A stretch of 64,000 bases of DNA from NCBI GenBank assembly GCA_000173575.1, contig ABYL01000009.1, forward strand, positions 1 to 64,000, in the 5' to 3' direction. Numbering within the stretch: the first letter of the stretch is position 1; each line of letters begins with the position of its first letter. The notes beneath the pieces were generated by a model. The model was not told the origin of the DNA and ran no database searches. It was given only the letters and a program-made list of their open reading frames with translations. Source of the stretch: Burkholderia sp. H160 (lineage in GTDB: Bacteria; Pseudomonadota; Gammaproteobacteria; Burkholderiales; Burkholderiaceae). Below are positions 35,237 through 42,764 of this stretch, one piece after another. Both the position numbers and the translations under genes were made by a program.

Positions 35237-36163
35237 CTACGCAACCACCCCCACCTCACCCTCCAACTCCCGCGCAATAAACTCGACAAACGCGCGAATA
35301 CGATTCGACATCTGATGCCGCGGCGAATACACCGCGAAGATGTCCGCGTTCGGTGTGTCGTGATCGGGTAGCAACTGGACGAGCGATCCATCCGCGAGAT
35401 ACTGCCTGATGTCCCACTCGGCGCGCATCAGGATGCCGTGTCCTTCGAGCGCCCACTTGACGGCGATCTCGCCGTCGTTGGTGGTCAGCGTGCCCTTGAT
35501 GCGCACTGCCTCCGTCTTGCGCGCGGCGCCGCGTCCCGAAGTCAGCCGCCACACGCCGTACGCCTGGTCGCCCTGACGAATGCCGATGCAGTTGTGGCGC
35601 GTCAGATCGTGCGCGGTGAGCGGCATGCCGTGCGCCGCGAGATACGACGGCGCCGCGCACAGCAGACGCCGGTTCGGCGCAAGACGGCGCGCGACTACGC
35701 GCGTATCCGGCGGCTCGCCGAAGCGGATGCAGACGTCGAAGCTGTCGTCGGTAAGCGGTGGCGGCGTGACCGACAGCTGCAGTTGAACCGACACCTGCGG
35801 ATACCGCGCGACGAAGCGCGAGATCGCCGGTCCGATATGGCTGCGCCCGAAGCCGAGCGTCGCGTTCACGCGCAGCAAACCCTTCGGCGTCTTCTTCGCC
35901 GAGCCGAGCAGTTCGGCCAGCTCGTCGATCTCGTCGAGAATCCGCCGCGCGTGTTCGAGGTATAGCTCGCCTTCGGGCGTCAGCATCATGCGGCGCGTCG
36001 TGCGGTTCACGAGCACGACGCCCGCGCGCTGCTCCATCTGCGTGAGGCGCTTGCTGACGGCGGCTGCCGTCAACCCCAGTTCACGCGCGGCCGCGCTCAG
36101 GCTGCCGCTCGCGGCGAGCGTCGAGAAAAAGCTCAGATCCGACGGTTGGACGGTGTCGCGCAT
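35237..36163 (-). CDS. dmlR: LysR family regulator, DmlR-like
   Basis: A 308-residue LysR regulator. The winged helix (SLSAAARELGLTAAAVSKRL, about 20-39) and a substrate-binding domain with DVCIRFGEPPDTRVVARRL match the DmlR/TtuA-like subgroup. It is divergent from the D-malate/tartrate dehydrogenase gene with 124 bases between, the classic layout for an activator that controls its neighbour and responds to the substrate. The gene symbol is by analogy with this layout. Confidence 0.8.
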   Translation of the reverse strand: MRDTVQPSDLSFFSTLAASGSLSAAARELGLTAAAVSKRLTQMEQRAGVVLVNRTTRRMMLTPEGELYLEHARRILDEIDELAELLGSAKKTPKGLLRVNATLGFGRSHIGPAISRFVARYPQVSVQLQLSVTPPPLTDDSFDVCIRFGEPPDTRVVARRLAPNRRLLCAAPSYLAAHGMPLTAHDLTRHNCIGIRQGDQAYGVWRLTSGRGAARKTEAVRIKGTLTTNDGEIAVKWALEGHGILMRAEWDIRQYLADGSLVQLLPDHDTPNADIFAVYSPRHQMSNRIRAFVEFIARELEGEVGVVA

Positions 36164-36193
36164 CGCCAGTTTCGCGCCTTTGTATTTGTGAAT

Positions 36194-36213
36194 TCAAGTT
36201 AAAGATGCTTTGA
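36194..36213. promoter_or_regulatory. Possible LysR operator between dmlR and dmlA
   Basis: TCAA and TTGA lie 12 bases apart in an AT-rich patch of the divergent promoter region. This is a weak dyad of the kind LysR proteins bind; found by eye. Confidence 0.25.
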
Positions 36214-36287
36214 GTCTAGCACCGGTTTTTACCCGCGGGACCGCGCTAGAGTGCATTCACATCTTTCACAAAGCACAGGACGGAGAC

Positions 36288-37382
36288 ATGAAAACCTATC
36301 GGATCGCAACCATCCCCGGCGACGGCATCGGCAAGGAGGTCGTGCCGGCCGGCGCGCAGGTGCTCGAAGCGCTCGCGAAGACCACGCGCGCCTTCGCGTT
36401 CGATTTCGAGAACTTCGACTGGGGCGGCGACTACTATCGCCAGCACGGCGCGATGATGCCGGCGAACGGCCTCGACGCGATCCGCAACAAAGATGCGATC
36501 CTGTTCGGCTCGGCGGGCGACAAGGACATTCCCGATCACATCACGTTGTGGGGTCTGCGGTTGAAGATCTGCCAGGGCTTCGATCAATACGCGAACGTGC
36601 GCCCGACACGCATCCTGCCCGGCGTCGACGCGCCGCTGAAGTACTGCAAGCCCGAGGACCTGAACTGGGTGATCGTCCGCGAAAACTCGGAGGGCGAATA
36701 TTCGGGCGTTGGTGGCCGCGTGCATCAGGGCCATCCGATCGAAGCCGCAACCGACGTGTCGATCATGACTCGCGCCGGCGTCGAGCGCATCATGCGCTTC
36801 GCGTTCCGCCTCGCGCAGTCGCGTCCGCGCAAGCTGTTGACCGTGATCACGAAGAGCAACGCGCAGCGTCACGCGATGGTGATGTGGGACGAGATCGCGC
36901 TCGAAATCTCGAAGGAGTTCCCGGACGTGACGTGGGACAAGGAACTCGTCGACGCGGCCACGGCGCGCATGGTCAATCGTCCCGCGACGCTCGACACGAT
37001 CGTCGCCACTAACCTGCACGCCGATATTCTCAGCGACCTCGCGGCCGCGCTAGCGGGCAGCCTTGGCATCGCGCCGACCGGCAACGTCGATCCGGAGCGC
37101 CGCTATCCGTCGATGTTCGAGCCGATCCACGGTTCCGCGTTCGACATCATGGGCAAGGGGCTCGCGAATCCGGTCGGCACGTTCTGGTCGGTCGTGATGC
37201 TGCTCGAACACCTCGGCGAATTCGACGCCGCGAAGCGCGTCATGCAGGCTGTCGAAGCGGTCACCGCGAACAAGGCGCTGCATACGCGCGACCTCGGCGG
37301 TACGGCCACGACCGCGCAGGTGACGGAGGCTGTTTGCGCGTTCATCGAACAGGCGGCGACGCCAGCGGCGAACGCGGCTTGA
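36288..37382 (+). CDS. dmlA: D-malate / tartrate dehydrogenase
   Basis: A 364-residue member of the isopropylmalate/isocitrate dehydrogenase family, DmlA/TtuC branch, oxidising and decarboxylating D-malate or tartrate with NAD. Visible motifs are IPGDGIGKEV at the N-terminus, the substrate Arg region LRLKICQGFDQYANVRP, VIVRENSEGEYSG, the metal-binding ATNLHADILSDLAAALAGS and the late EPIHGSAFDIMGKG. The start at 36288 follows CGGAG. It lies between its likely LysR regulator and a matching transporter. Confidence 0.92.
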   Translation: MKTYRIATIPGDGIGKEVVPAGAQVLEALAKTTRAFAFDFENFDWGGDYYRQHGAMMPANGLDAIRNKDAILFGSAGDKDIPDHITLWGLRLKICQGFDQYANVRPTRILPGVDAPLKYCKPEDLNWVIVRENSEGEYSGVGGRVHQGHPIEAATDVSIMTRAGVERIMRFAFRLAQSRPRKLLTVITKSNAQRHAMVMWDEIALEISKEFPDVTWDKELVDAATARMVNRPATLDTIVATNLHADILSDLAAALAGSLGIAPTGNVDPERRYPSMFEPIHGSAFDIMGKGLANPVGTFWSVVMLLEHLGEFDAAKRVMQAVEAVTANKALHTRDLGGTATTAQVTEAVCAFIEQAATPAANAA

Positions 37383-37442
37383 GCGTCGGCTTCGCGCGAA
37401 CTGAGCGGGAACCAGGCGCAAAACAGGCGCGCGCTCTACGCC

Positions 37443-37461
37443 CCGGCCACGACGTGGCCGG
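37443..37461. other. Short perfect inverted repeat between dmlA and the transporter gene
   Basis: CCGGCCAC and GTGGCCGG pair around GAC. It could lower transcription into the transporter gene or stabilise the upstream mRNA end. No T-tract. Confidence 0.35.
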
Positions 37462-37549
37462 CACACAACCATCACTCGACTAGCTCGGCCCAACGTCGGC
37501 CGGCGCGAGGCTCGTGCGCGTCCACTGCCGCGCGCCGCAGGAGGAGACA

Positions 37550-38860
37550 ATGAGTTCGGAACTGGAAAGCCGGGTGTCCCGCAAGCTGATGCTGCGGATC
37601 GTCCCGTTCGTCATGCTGCTGTACTTCGTGAGCTTTCTCGATCGCGTGAATGTGGGCTTTGCCGCGCTATCGATGAACAAGGCGATCGGTCTTTCGCCGA
37701 CCGCTTTCGGCCTCGGCGGCGGGCTCTTTTTTATCGGCTATTTTCTGTTCGAAGTGCCGTCGAACCTGATCTTGCACAAGGTTGGCGCGCGTCGTTGGAT
37801 TGCTCGCGTGATGGTGTCGTGGGGGCTCGTGTCGCTCGCATCGGCGTTCGTCGTTGGGCCGAACAGTTTCTACGCGCTGCGCTTCATTCTCGGCGTCGCG
37901 GAGGCGGGCTTCTTTCCCGGCATCATTCTGTATCTGAGCCTGTGGTTTCCGGCGCGTCAGCGCGCGGTCGCGGCGGCGTGGTTCATGGCCGCCGCGCCGA
38001 TCTCGACCGCGATCGGTTCGCCGATTTCCGGCGCGATCATGAAGCTGCCGCCCATTGCCGGACTCGCCGACTGGCAGATGCTCTACATACTCGAAGCCTT
38101 GCCCGCGGTTGTCCTCGGCTTCTGCGTGCTCAGGTATCTGACCGACAAGCCCGCGCAAGCCGGGTGGTTGCAGCCCGAAGAGCGCGACTGGCTGATCGCG
38201 AAGCTGAAGCTCGAAGCCGACGGGCGGCGCGCGCATGCGGGCCATACAGCGGGCGCGCTCAGTGCATTGCGCGATCCGCGTGTGCTCGCGCTCGCGTTGA
38301 TCTACTTCGGCACGTCGGCGGGACTCTATACGCTCGGCTTGTGGGCGCCGCTGATCATCCGCCAATACGGTTTCGACTCGTTCGAAACGGGGCTGCTTGC
38401 CGCCGTGCCGAGCGTGCTCGCGGTGATCGCGATGGTGCTATGGGCGAAGAACTCGGATCGCACCGGGGAACGCACGTGGCACGTCGTGATTCCGTGCGCG
38501 CTCGCGTGTGTCGGCTTCGTGTTCGCCGGCAATGCGAGCACTGCGGTGATGATCGTGCTTGCGCTCGTGGTCGTGAACGTCGGCATCAGTGCGGCGAAGG
38601 CGCCGCTGTGGGCGATGCCGAGCATGTTCCTGTCGGGCGCCGGAGAGGCGGCGGGGATTGCGATGATCAACTCGGTCGGCAATCTGGGCGGTTTCGTCGG
38701 GCCGTTTGCGATTGGCTGGCTCAAGAACGTGACGGGAGGCTATACGGCGGGGCTTTATGTGGTCGGCGCGACGTTGGCGGTGTCGGCGGTCGTGACGCTG
38801 ATGCTGAGCCGGCAGACGAAGCATGCGCCGGTCGCGGTGGGCGAACGGCACGGGCATTGA
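37550..38860 (+). CDS. MFS transporter, anion:cation symporter family (tartrate/malate type)
   Basis: A 436-residue, 12-helix major facilitator. The ACS-family signature VSFLDRVNVGFAALSMNK in helix 1, FEVPSNLILHKVGARRWIAR and EAGFFPGIILYLSLWFP are present. Such carriers (TtuB, ExuT, GarP relatives) take up organic acids with protons. Its place after dmlA suggests import of tartrate or D-malate (inference). The start at 37550 follows GAGGAG; upstream in-frame codons are not conserved. Confidence 0.88.
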   Translation: MSSELESRVSRKLMLRIVPFVMLLYFVSFLDRVNVGFAALSMNKAIGLSPTAFGLGGGLFFIGYFLFEVPSNLILHKVGARRWIARVMVSWGLVSLASAFVVGPNSFYALRFILGVAEAGFFPGIILYLSLWFPARQRAVAAAWFMAAAPISTAIGSPISGAIMKLPPIAGLADWQMLYILEALPAVVLGFCVLRYLTDKPAQAGWLQPEERDWLIAKLKLEADGRRAHAGHTAGALSALRDPRVLALALIYFGTSAGLYTLGLWAPLIIRQYGFDSFETGLLAAVPSVLAVIAMVLWAKNSDRTGERTWHVVIPCALACVGFVFAGNASTAVMIVLALVVVNVGISAAKAPLWAMPSMFLSGAGEAAGIAMINSVGNLGGFVGPFAIGWLKNVTGGYTAGLYVVGATLAVSAVVTLMLSRQTKHAPVAVGERHGH

Positions 38861-39099
38861 GCGGGGCGGGAATGCCCGGGTGTGGGCCAACGTCGCGAAT
38901 GACGAAACGCTTTTTGTCATGAATCGCTTACATCTTACGGCCGCTGAACGGGTCAGTGCTGGACCTGGCGAATAAGCCAGATTAGGGCGGTCTCGCGCGG
39001 CGAAAACATAAGACAGATAGGCTGCGTGGCGTCTATGCTGAAGGACGTGATCCATTGACGGTTTTCTTGCACCGTGAGTTCACGGGATACGGAGACGAG

Positions 39100-39828
39100 A
39101 TGGCAACGAACGATTCTTCGCAGGCGCTCGATCCCTCGGACTACATTGAGCACCATTTGCAGAACTTTTCGGCGACGTCGTCGTCGGGGATACAGCATGC
39201 GGGCGCGTTCATATCGAGTCCTTATGCGCTGGTTCTGGCGGCAGTGTTGTTCTTCGTGCTGGTGGGCTTCGCGGCGTTCAGGGATAAGGGCGCGATGTTC
39301 AGCGTCGGCCGCGAAATAAGTATCGGGCGACGCCTGTATGTGTGGTGGTCGTGCGCGTGGCGTCAGTGGCTCGCGAGTACGCTGCTTTTCATCGTCGCCG
39401 TCATGGCGTTTCACTTTCTGGTGCCGCGCACAGCCGTGCCGTTGATGAAATTTTCTGAGCATCTGATTACGCCTGAACTCGCGAGGAGTTCACCGGCATG
39501 GTCGGAGGTGATTGCGGCGATGCCGGCGATTGTGGCGGTTGTGATCTACCTGCTCGTGAGCTTGCCAATTGCGGGATATATGGTCCGCAGCGGGTTGGTG
39601 GCGCATGCTTTTCCTCACCCTGAACGGTTCGGTTTCTGGCACGCATTGATGCTCGGCCTCACGACGTATGCCTGGGAGGTGCCTGGAAGCCTCGCGATTG
39701 CCGATCTCGCGATTTCGCTGCCCGCTCATGCGGCGGATGTGCTGCGCGCGATTCTTGTCGTGGCGTGGGGGATGTATGTTGTTTTGCCGAGGCAGGTTAG
39801 GAGGGTGGGGAGGTTGGCGGCGGGGTGA
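39100..39828 (+). CDS. Polytopic membrane protein, unknown function
   Basis: Predicted 242-residue protein with about five hydrophobic segments (near residues 42-60, 85-104, 140-162, 185-205 and 215-232). An N-terminal soluble part (LDPSDYIEHHLQNFSA) looks like the short amphipathic segment often seen before membrane domains. No family recognised. The ATG at 39100 follows GGAGAC; an in-frame start at 39055 has no site. It ends before a strong terminator and is the last gene before the effector cassette. Confidence 0.6.
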   Translation: MATNDSSQALDPSDYIEHHLQNFSATSSSGIQHAGAFISSPYALVLAAVLFFVLVGFAAFRDKGAMFSVGREISIGRRLYVWWSCAWRQWLASTLLFIVAVMAFHFLVPRTAVPLMKFSEHLITPELARSSPAWSEVIAAMPAIVAVVIYLLVSLPIAGYMVRSGLVAHAFPHPERFGFWHALMLGLTTYAWEVPGSLAIADLAISLPAHAADVLRAILVVAWGMYVVLPRQVRRVGRLAAG

Positions 39829-39892
39829 GGGGCGCTTTTGCTTGCTGTCAAAAGCATCGAGGCGGATTCAACCGGCGTCAATCCTTGACGAT

Positions 39893-39919
39893 GAGGGCGG
39901 CTCAATGCCGCTTTTTTTT
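39893..39919 (+). terminator. Rho-independent terminator after the 39100 gene
   Basis: GCGGC and GCCGC pair around TCAAT, followed by eight T residues. Just upstream CGTCAA-TCC-TTGACG (39876-39890) is another small perfect inverted repeat. Confidence 0.85.
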
Positions 39920-40073
39920 GTCCCGCGCCAGCAGGAATATGCAATAGAAATGGGATAGCCAAAACAATCGTAAATAGTTGTCAAAACGGGCTTATCCCGA
40001 ATTAAAGCTGTTGACCCTGACCCTTTCGATGGTCAATTCTCGTGGCATCGCCGGAACATTCATGAGGAATCCA

Positions 40074-40499
40074 ATGGATCAACAGAAACAGAAAAGCACC
40101 GGGAGCGGGACGAAGGACGAGGAGGTCTGTGACCTTTGTCGCATTACCTATTCGATATATGCCAACTTCCCGCCGATGCCGCACGCACAGGCCTTGAACG
40201 TTGAAACCGGTGAGTTCTTTCCGTTTGACAGGGTGCGTTCGCTTGCAACCGGTTACGACATGGCCGAAGCCCTGGGTTACGCACGGGCGTGCACTTGTCG
40301 CGGACGCTCACAGAAGCATTTCGATGAACAGTTCACGCTTCGGGACCACAACGGACGCGTGCTTCCCGATACGTTCTATACGGTCCGATTTCCATCGGGC
40401 GAGTTGAAGCATGGCGTTACTGATCACGCGGGACGTACAGCCCGCTACAGAACGCGCGAGAACCAGAAGCTAGCCTTATATCTTGGACACGGGGTGTAA
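40074..40499 (+). CDS. TTR-like domain protein, probable type VI effector adaptor
   Basis: A 141-residue soluble protein. The N-terminal half has Cys pairs CDLC (19-22) and CTC (73-75). The C-terminal half (about 85-138) reads FTLRDHNGRVLPDTFYTVRF, then LKHGVTDHAGRTARY, the pattern of transthyretin-like beta-sandwich domains found at VgrG ends and in effector-loading proteins. The start at 40074 follows AGGAA; another ATG lies four codons upstream. It is two bases before the PAAR-like fragment and heads the lysozyme cassette. The domain pattern is seen; the type VI role is inferred. Confidence 0.6.
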   Translation: MDQQKQKSTGSGTKDEEVCDLCRITYSIYANFPPMPHAQALNVETGEFFPFDRVRSLATGYDMAEALGYARACTCRGRSQKHFDEQFTLRDHNGRVLPDTFYTVRFPSGELKHGVTDHAGRTARYRTRENQKLALYLGHGV

Positions 40500-40501
40500 C
40501 G

Positions 40502-40594
40502 ATGTCAGTACGACTGGCACTGAAAGAAGACCAGACTTCGACGGGCGGCCGTGTCATGGGCGGTTCTTCTGATTCTTGTGCCGAAGACGGCTGA
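40502..40594 (+). pseudogene. Truncated PAAR-like ORF
   Basis: A 30-codon ORF starting two bases after the previous stop. RLALKEDQTSTGGRVMGGSS matches the start of PAAR proteins, which typically read D-x-T-S-H-G-G-x-V near the N-terminus. It stops after 30 residues, well short of the about 90 residues needed for a PAAR cone, and the downstream frame does not resume the fold. It is therefore likely a remnant of the delivery part that once preceded the lysozyme. The match was made by eye. Confidence 0.45.
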
Positions 40595-40641
40595 CCTGTT
40601 GCACTGGATTGAGACAAGGCAACTCATACAACGGAGTAAAT

Positions 40642-41202
40642 ATGACTGACCCGCTGCACGAATGCGTAACCAATACAGATCCCAATTCAAATGTCACTGT
40701 ATATTCTTCACGCTTGTGTAAGCCGTGGAAATTTTCCGAACAGGGAGCTAAGTTTCTTGAAGGTTGGGAACAGTTCAGCGCGACCATGTACGACAATGAC
40801 GGCAGCAAAGCCGGAAATGCGACGGTTGGATATGGGCACCTTGTTCATTCTGGGAAAATATCCGGCGCAGCATCGGAAAAACCCTTTCAGAAAGGAATTG
40901 CCGAAGCACAGGCCGAGACGCTGCTTAAGGAAGATGTCAAGTGGGCGGAAAATACGATTAATAGAAAAATTCAGATCCCGCTGTTTCAATTTGAATACGA
41001 TGCACTTGTGTGCTTTATGTACAACCTGCGGCATCATGGCGACGGTCTGCTCGATTTCGTTAATACCGGCGATTACGACAGGGTAGGTGATAAGATGAGG
41101 CAGTACGCCACGTCTAAGGGCTACCCGATTAAAGGGTTGCTGCGGCGTCGACACCGTGAAGCGGAAATGTTTGAGGCAGGAGTCTATGATTCGTCACACT
41201 AG
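40642..41202 (+). CDS. GH24 lysozyme, probable secreted muramidase effector
   Basis: A 186-residue muramidase. The GH24 (T4/phage-type) triad is visible as Glu43 in GWEQFSATMYDND, Asp51, and Thr61 in ATVGYGHL. A middle segment (FEYDALVCFMYNLR) and the late GLLRRRHREAEMFEAG match phage endolysins. There is no signal peptide. The gene is followed at once (17-base overlap) by an exported LprI-type lysozyme inhibitor, which a phage lysis gene would not need but an interbacterial effector would. No phage structural genes are nearby. Start at 40642, after ACGGAGTAAAT. Confidence 0.85.
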   Translation: MTDPLHECVTNTDPNSNVTVYSSRLCKPWKFSEQGAKFLEGWEQFSATMYDNDGSKAGNATVGYGHLVHSGKISGAASEKPFQKGIAEAQAETLLKEDVKWAENTINRKIQIPLFQFEYDALVCFMYNLRHHGDGLLDFVNTGDYDRVGDKMRQYATSKGYPIKGLLRRRHREAEMFEAGVYDSSH

Positions 41203-41671
41203 TCTAATATTCGCACTCGCGATTGCTCCGGTCATTGCACCAGCTAAGACCGTGTATTCTGGCGAATTTAACTATCACTATTTTCAATCGCCGGAGCAAT
41301 ATTTTTCAGGTCATAGCGCCGCCGATGTAGCGCGTATGTGTGACACTGGAGAGCATGCAAGCAATAGCGACTTGGCGCAGTGTTCGCACCGCAAATTCGA
41401 TCATGCGGCCCGTGAACTGGATAAAAGCCTGCAATCGGCGAAATCCAAGATTGAAAGCAATGACAAGTCACTTAAAGAAGAAGGCGAACCGTTAGCCTTG
41501 CCTTACTTTTTGAAGTCGCAAGACGCTTGGACACAGTACCGCGATAACGAGTGTTACACCGAAACCTATATGATGGGTGAGGCTACCGAGCGCTACATTT
41601 TCTTTTGGGAGTGCATGGCAAATATCACGCAAGACAGAGTCAAGGAATTGCAGGAAGTTTTAAAAAACTAG
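41186..41671 (+). CDS. LprI-type (DUF1311) periplasmic lysozyme inhibitor, probable immunity protein
   Basis: A 161-residue exported protein with a Sec signal (MIRHTSLIFALAIAPVIAPA). The LprI N-terminal/DUF1311 pattern is clear: MCDTGEHASNSDLAQCSHRK, then QDAWTQYRDNEC, then a Cys in FWECMANITQDRVKEL. LprI of Mycobacterium tuberculosis inhibits lysozyme. Here it overlaps the GH24 gene by 17 bases, so the pair reads as toxin plus cognate inhibitor. The ATG at 41186 follows GGCAGGAG. A terminator follows. Confidence 0.8.
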   Translation: MIRHTSLIFALAIAPVIAPAKTVYSGEFNYHYFQSPEQYFSGHSAADVARMCDTGEHASNSDLAQCSHRKFDHAARELDKSLQSAKSKIESNDKSLKEEGEPLALPYFLKSQDAWTQYRDNECYTETYMMGEATERYIFFWECMANITQDRVKELQEVLKN

Positions 41672-41692
41672 ACCATTGCTGCTACGTGTTGT

Positions 41693-41713
41693 GCCCCGCT
41701 TCGGCGGGGCTTT
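41693..41713 (+). terminator. Terminator of the lysozyme/inhibitor cassette
   Basis: GCCCCGC and GCGGGGC pair around the stable loop TTCG and are followed by TTT, 22 bases after the inhibitor stop. Confidence 0.75.
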
Positions 41714-41724
41714 GCAATGGAAGG

Positions 41725-41943
41725 TTACGGATGCGCGCGGCACCACCGTGACTGAGCGTAGGCCACGTCGCCTATGAACTCGATACGGATGAGCGAGAAT
41801 CCGTTAGGACCTATCCAGCTCAGTTCTACATCATGCAGCGGCGGCAGGGGCTGCTCGGCTGCCGCGCCAGATTGCTGGATGTTCGCGAAGTGAAGCGGCT
41901 ATTCCAGAAGCGCAGGCCCGAGCGTCACTTTCGGTGAGCGCAT
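41725..41943 (-). pseudogene. Small gene with an in-frame amber stop
   Basis: On the minus strand one frame reads 73 codons from ATG (41943) to TAA (41725), broken only by a TAG at 41899-41901 (codon 15). The parts read MRSPKVTLGPALLE and, after the stop, PLHFANIQQSGAAAEQPLPP then HDVELSWIGPNGFSLIRIEF and a final AYAQSRWCR. The protein-like composition on both sides of the stop suggests a recently inactivated gene. I do not know the family. It converges on the lysozyme cassette. Confidence 0.5.
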
Positions 41944-41987
41944 CGCCTACCATATAACCATGGTCGCAACCGGGAAGGGAGGCTGCG

Positions 41988-42143
41988 ATGACTCAGTCAC
42001 TGATTGGCTTTGTAGTGGTGTTGGCGGCCCTGCTGGTCATTGCCTTCGTGTTTGCGCGGCGTTACAAGCGAGCGCATCCGGAAGAGACTATGACTCAGTG
42101 GCTCGATGCGCATCACATGGGTTGGATACACCACAGGCACTGA
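41988..42143 (+). CDS. 51-residue single-helix membrane protein
   Basis: A short ORF with a strong ribosome site (GGAAGGGAGG, about 6 bases upstream). One hydrophobic helix (residues 5-23, LIGFVVVLAALLVIAFVFA) is followed by a basic stretch RRYKRAHPEE and a His-rich tail (HHMGWIHHRH). The helix plus positive flank fits a small inner-membrane protein. No known family. It is 32 bases before the lipoprotein gene on the same strand. Confidence 0.6.
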   Translation: MTQSLIGFVVVLAALLVIAFVFARRYKRAHPEETMTQWLDAHHMGWIHHRH

Positions 42144-42175
42144 CTCCGTCGCTGCGACCGTGTGAGGAGTTCGAC

Positions 42176-42724
42176 ATGACATCCCGGCGATTGAATCCAT
42201 CCCGACCGGCATTGGGTCGTGCATGCAACACACGCGCGGTGCTGGTCTGCGCGGCGGTATTCGCGCTTGGGGCCTGCGCCCAGCCGTGGCAGGGAGACCA
42301 CGCAGGCGAACCGGAATCCGCCGTCGTCGCCAGACTCGGGCAGCCGCGCGAGGTCTACAACCTGTCCGACGGTTCCAGGCGGCTGATGTGGCCGACGCAG
42401 CCTATGGGGGAAGTCACCATCGCCGCCGACATCGACGCGACCGGCAAGGTGATCCGCATCCGCCAAGTGCTGCAGCCAAACGAGTTCTACCGCGCGGAGC
42501 CTGGCAAGTGGACGAGGAATGATGTTCTGGTCAACTTCGGCCAGCCGGAGGACAAGGCTTACTTTCCATTGATGAAGCGCGAAGTATGGAGCTATCGCTA
42601 TCTGGAAGACGGCGTGTGGTACCTGCTGTTTAATTTCTATTTCGACGACACCGGCGTGCTGCGCTCAACCCAGAAGAGCCCAGACCCGCTCCACGAACAG
42701 AGTGGCGACCACAGGCCGATGTGA
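42176..42724 (+). CDS. Lipoprotein, BamE/OmlA-like small fold, unknown function
   Basis: A 182-residue protein with a basic N-terminus, a hydrophobic segment and lipobox LGACA (about residues 31-35). Two similar halves follow: ESAVVARLGQPREVYNLSDG and NDVLVNFGQPEDKAYFPL, each with a G-Q-P-x-x turn as in small alpha-beta BamE/SmpA-type lipoproteins. It is likely anchored in a membrane facing the periplasm. The start at 42176 follows GAGGAG; upstream in-frame codons overlap the small membrane gene. Confidence 0.75.
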   Translation: MTSRRLNPSRPALGRACNTRAVLVCAAVFALGACAQPWQGDHAGEPESAVVARLGQPREVYNLSDGSRRLMWPTQPMGEVTIAADIDATGKVIRIRQVLQPNEFYRAEPGKWTRNDVLVNFGQPEDKAYFPLMKREVWSYRYLEDGVWYLLFNFYFDDTGVLRSTQKSPDPLHEQSGDHRPM

Positions 42725-42764
42725 TGGCTGCCAGCTCGAATCGAGCGCGGTCGCTACGCGCTTG

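Noticed and set aside
40642-41671. Lysozyme and neighbour as part of a prophage
   Set aside because: No integrase, capsid, tail, holin or att sites are seen, and the partner is an exported inhibitor rather than a spanin or holin.
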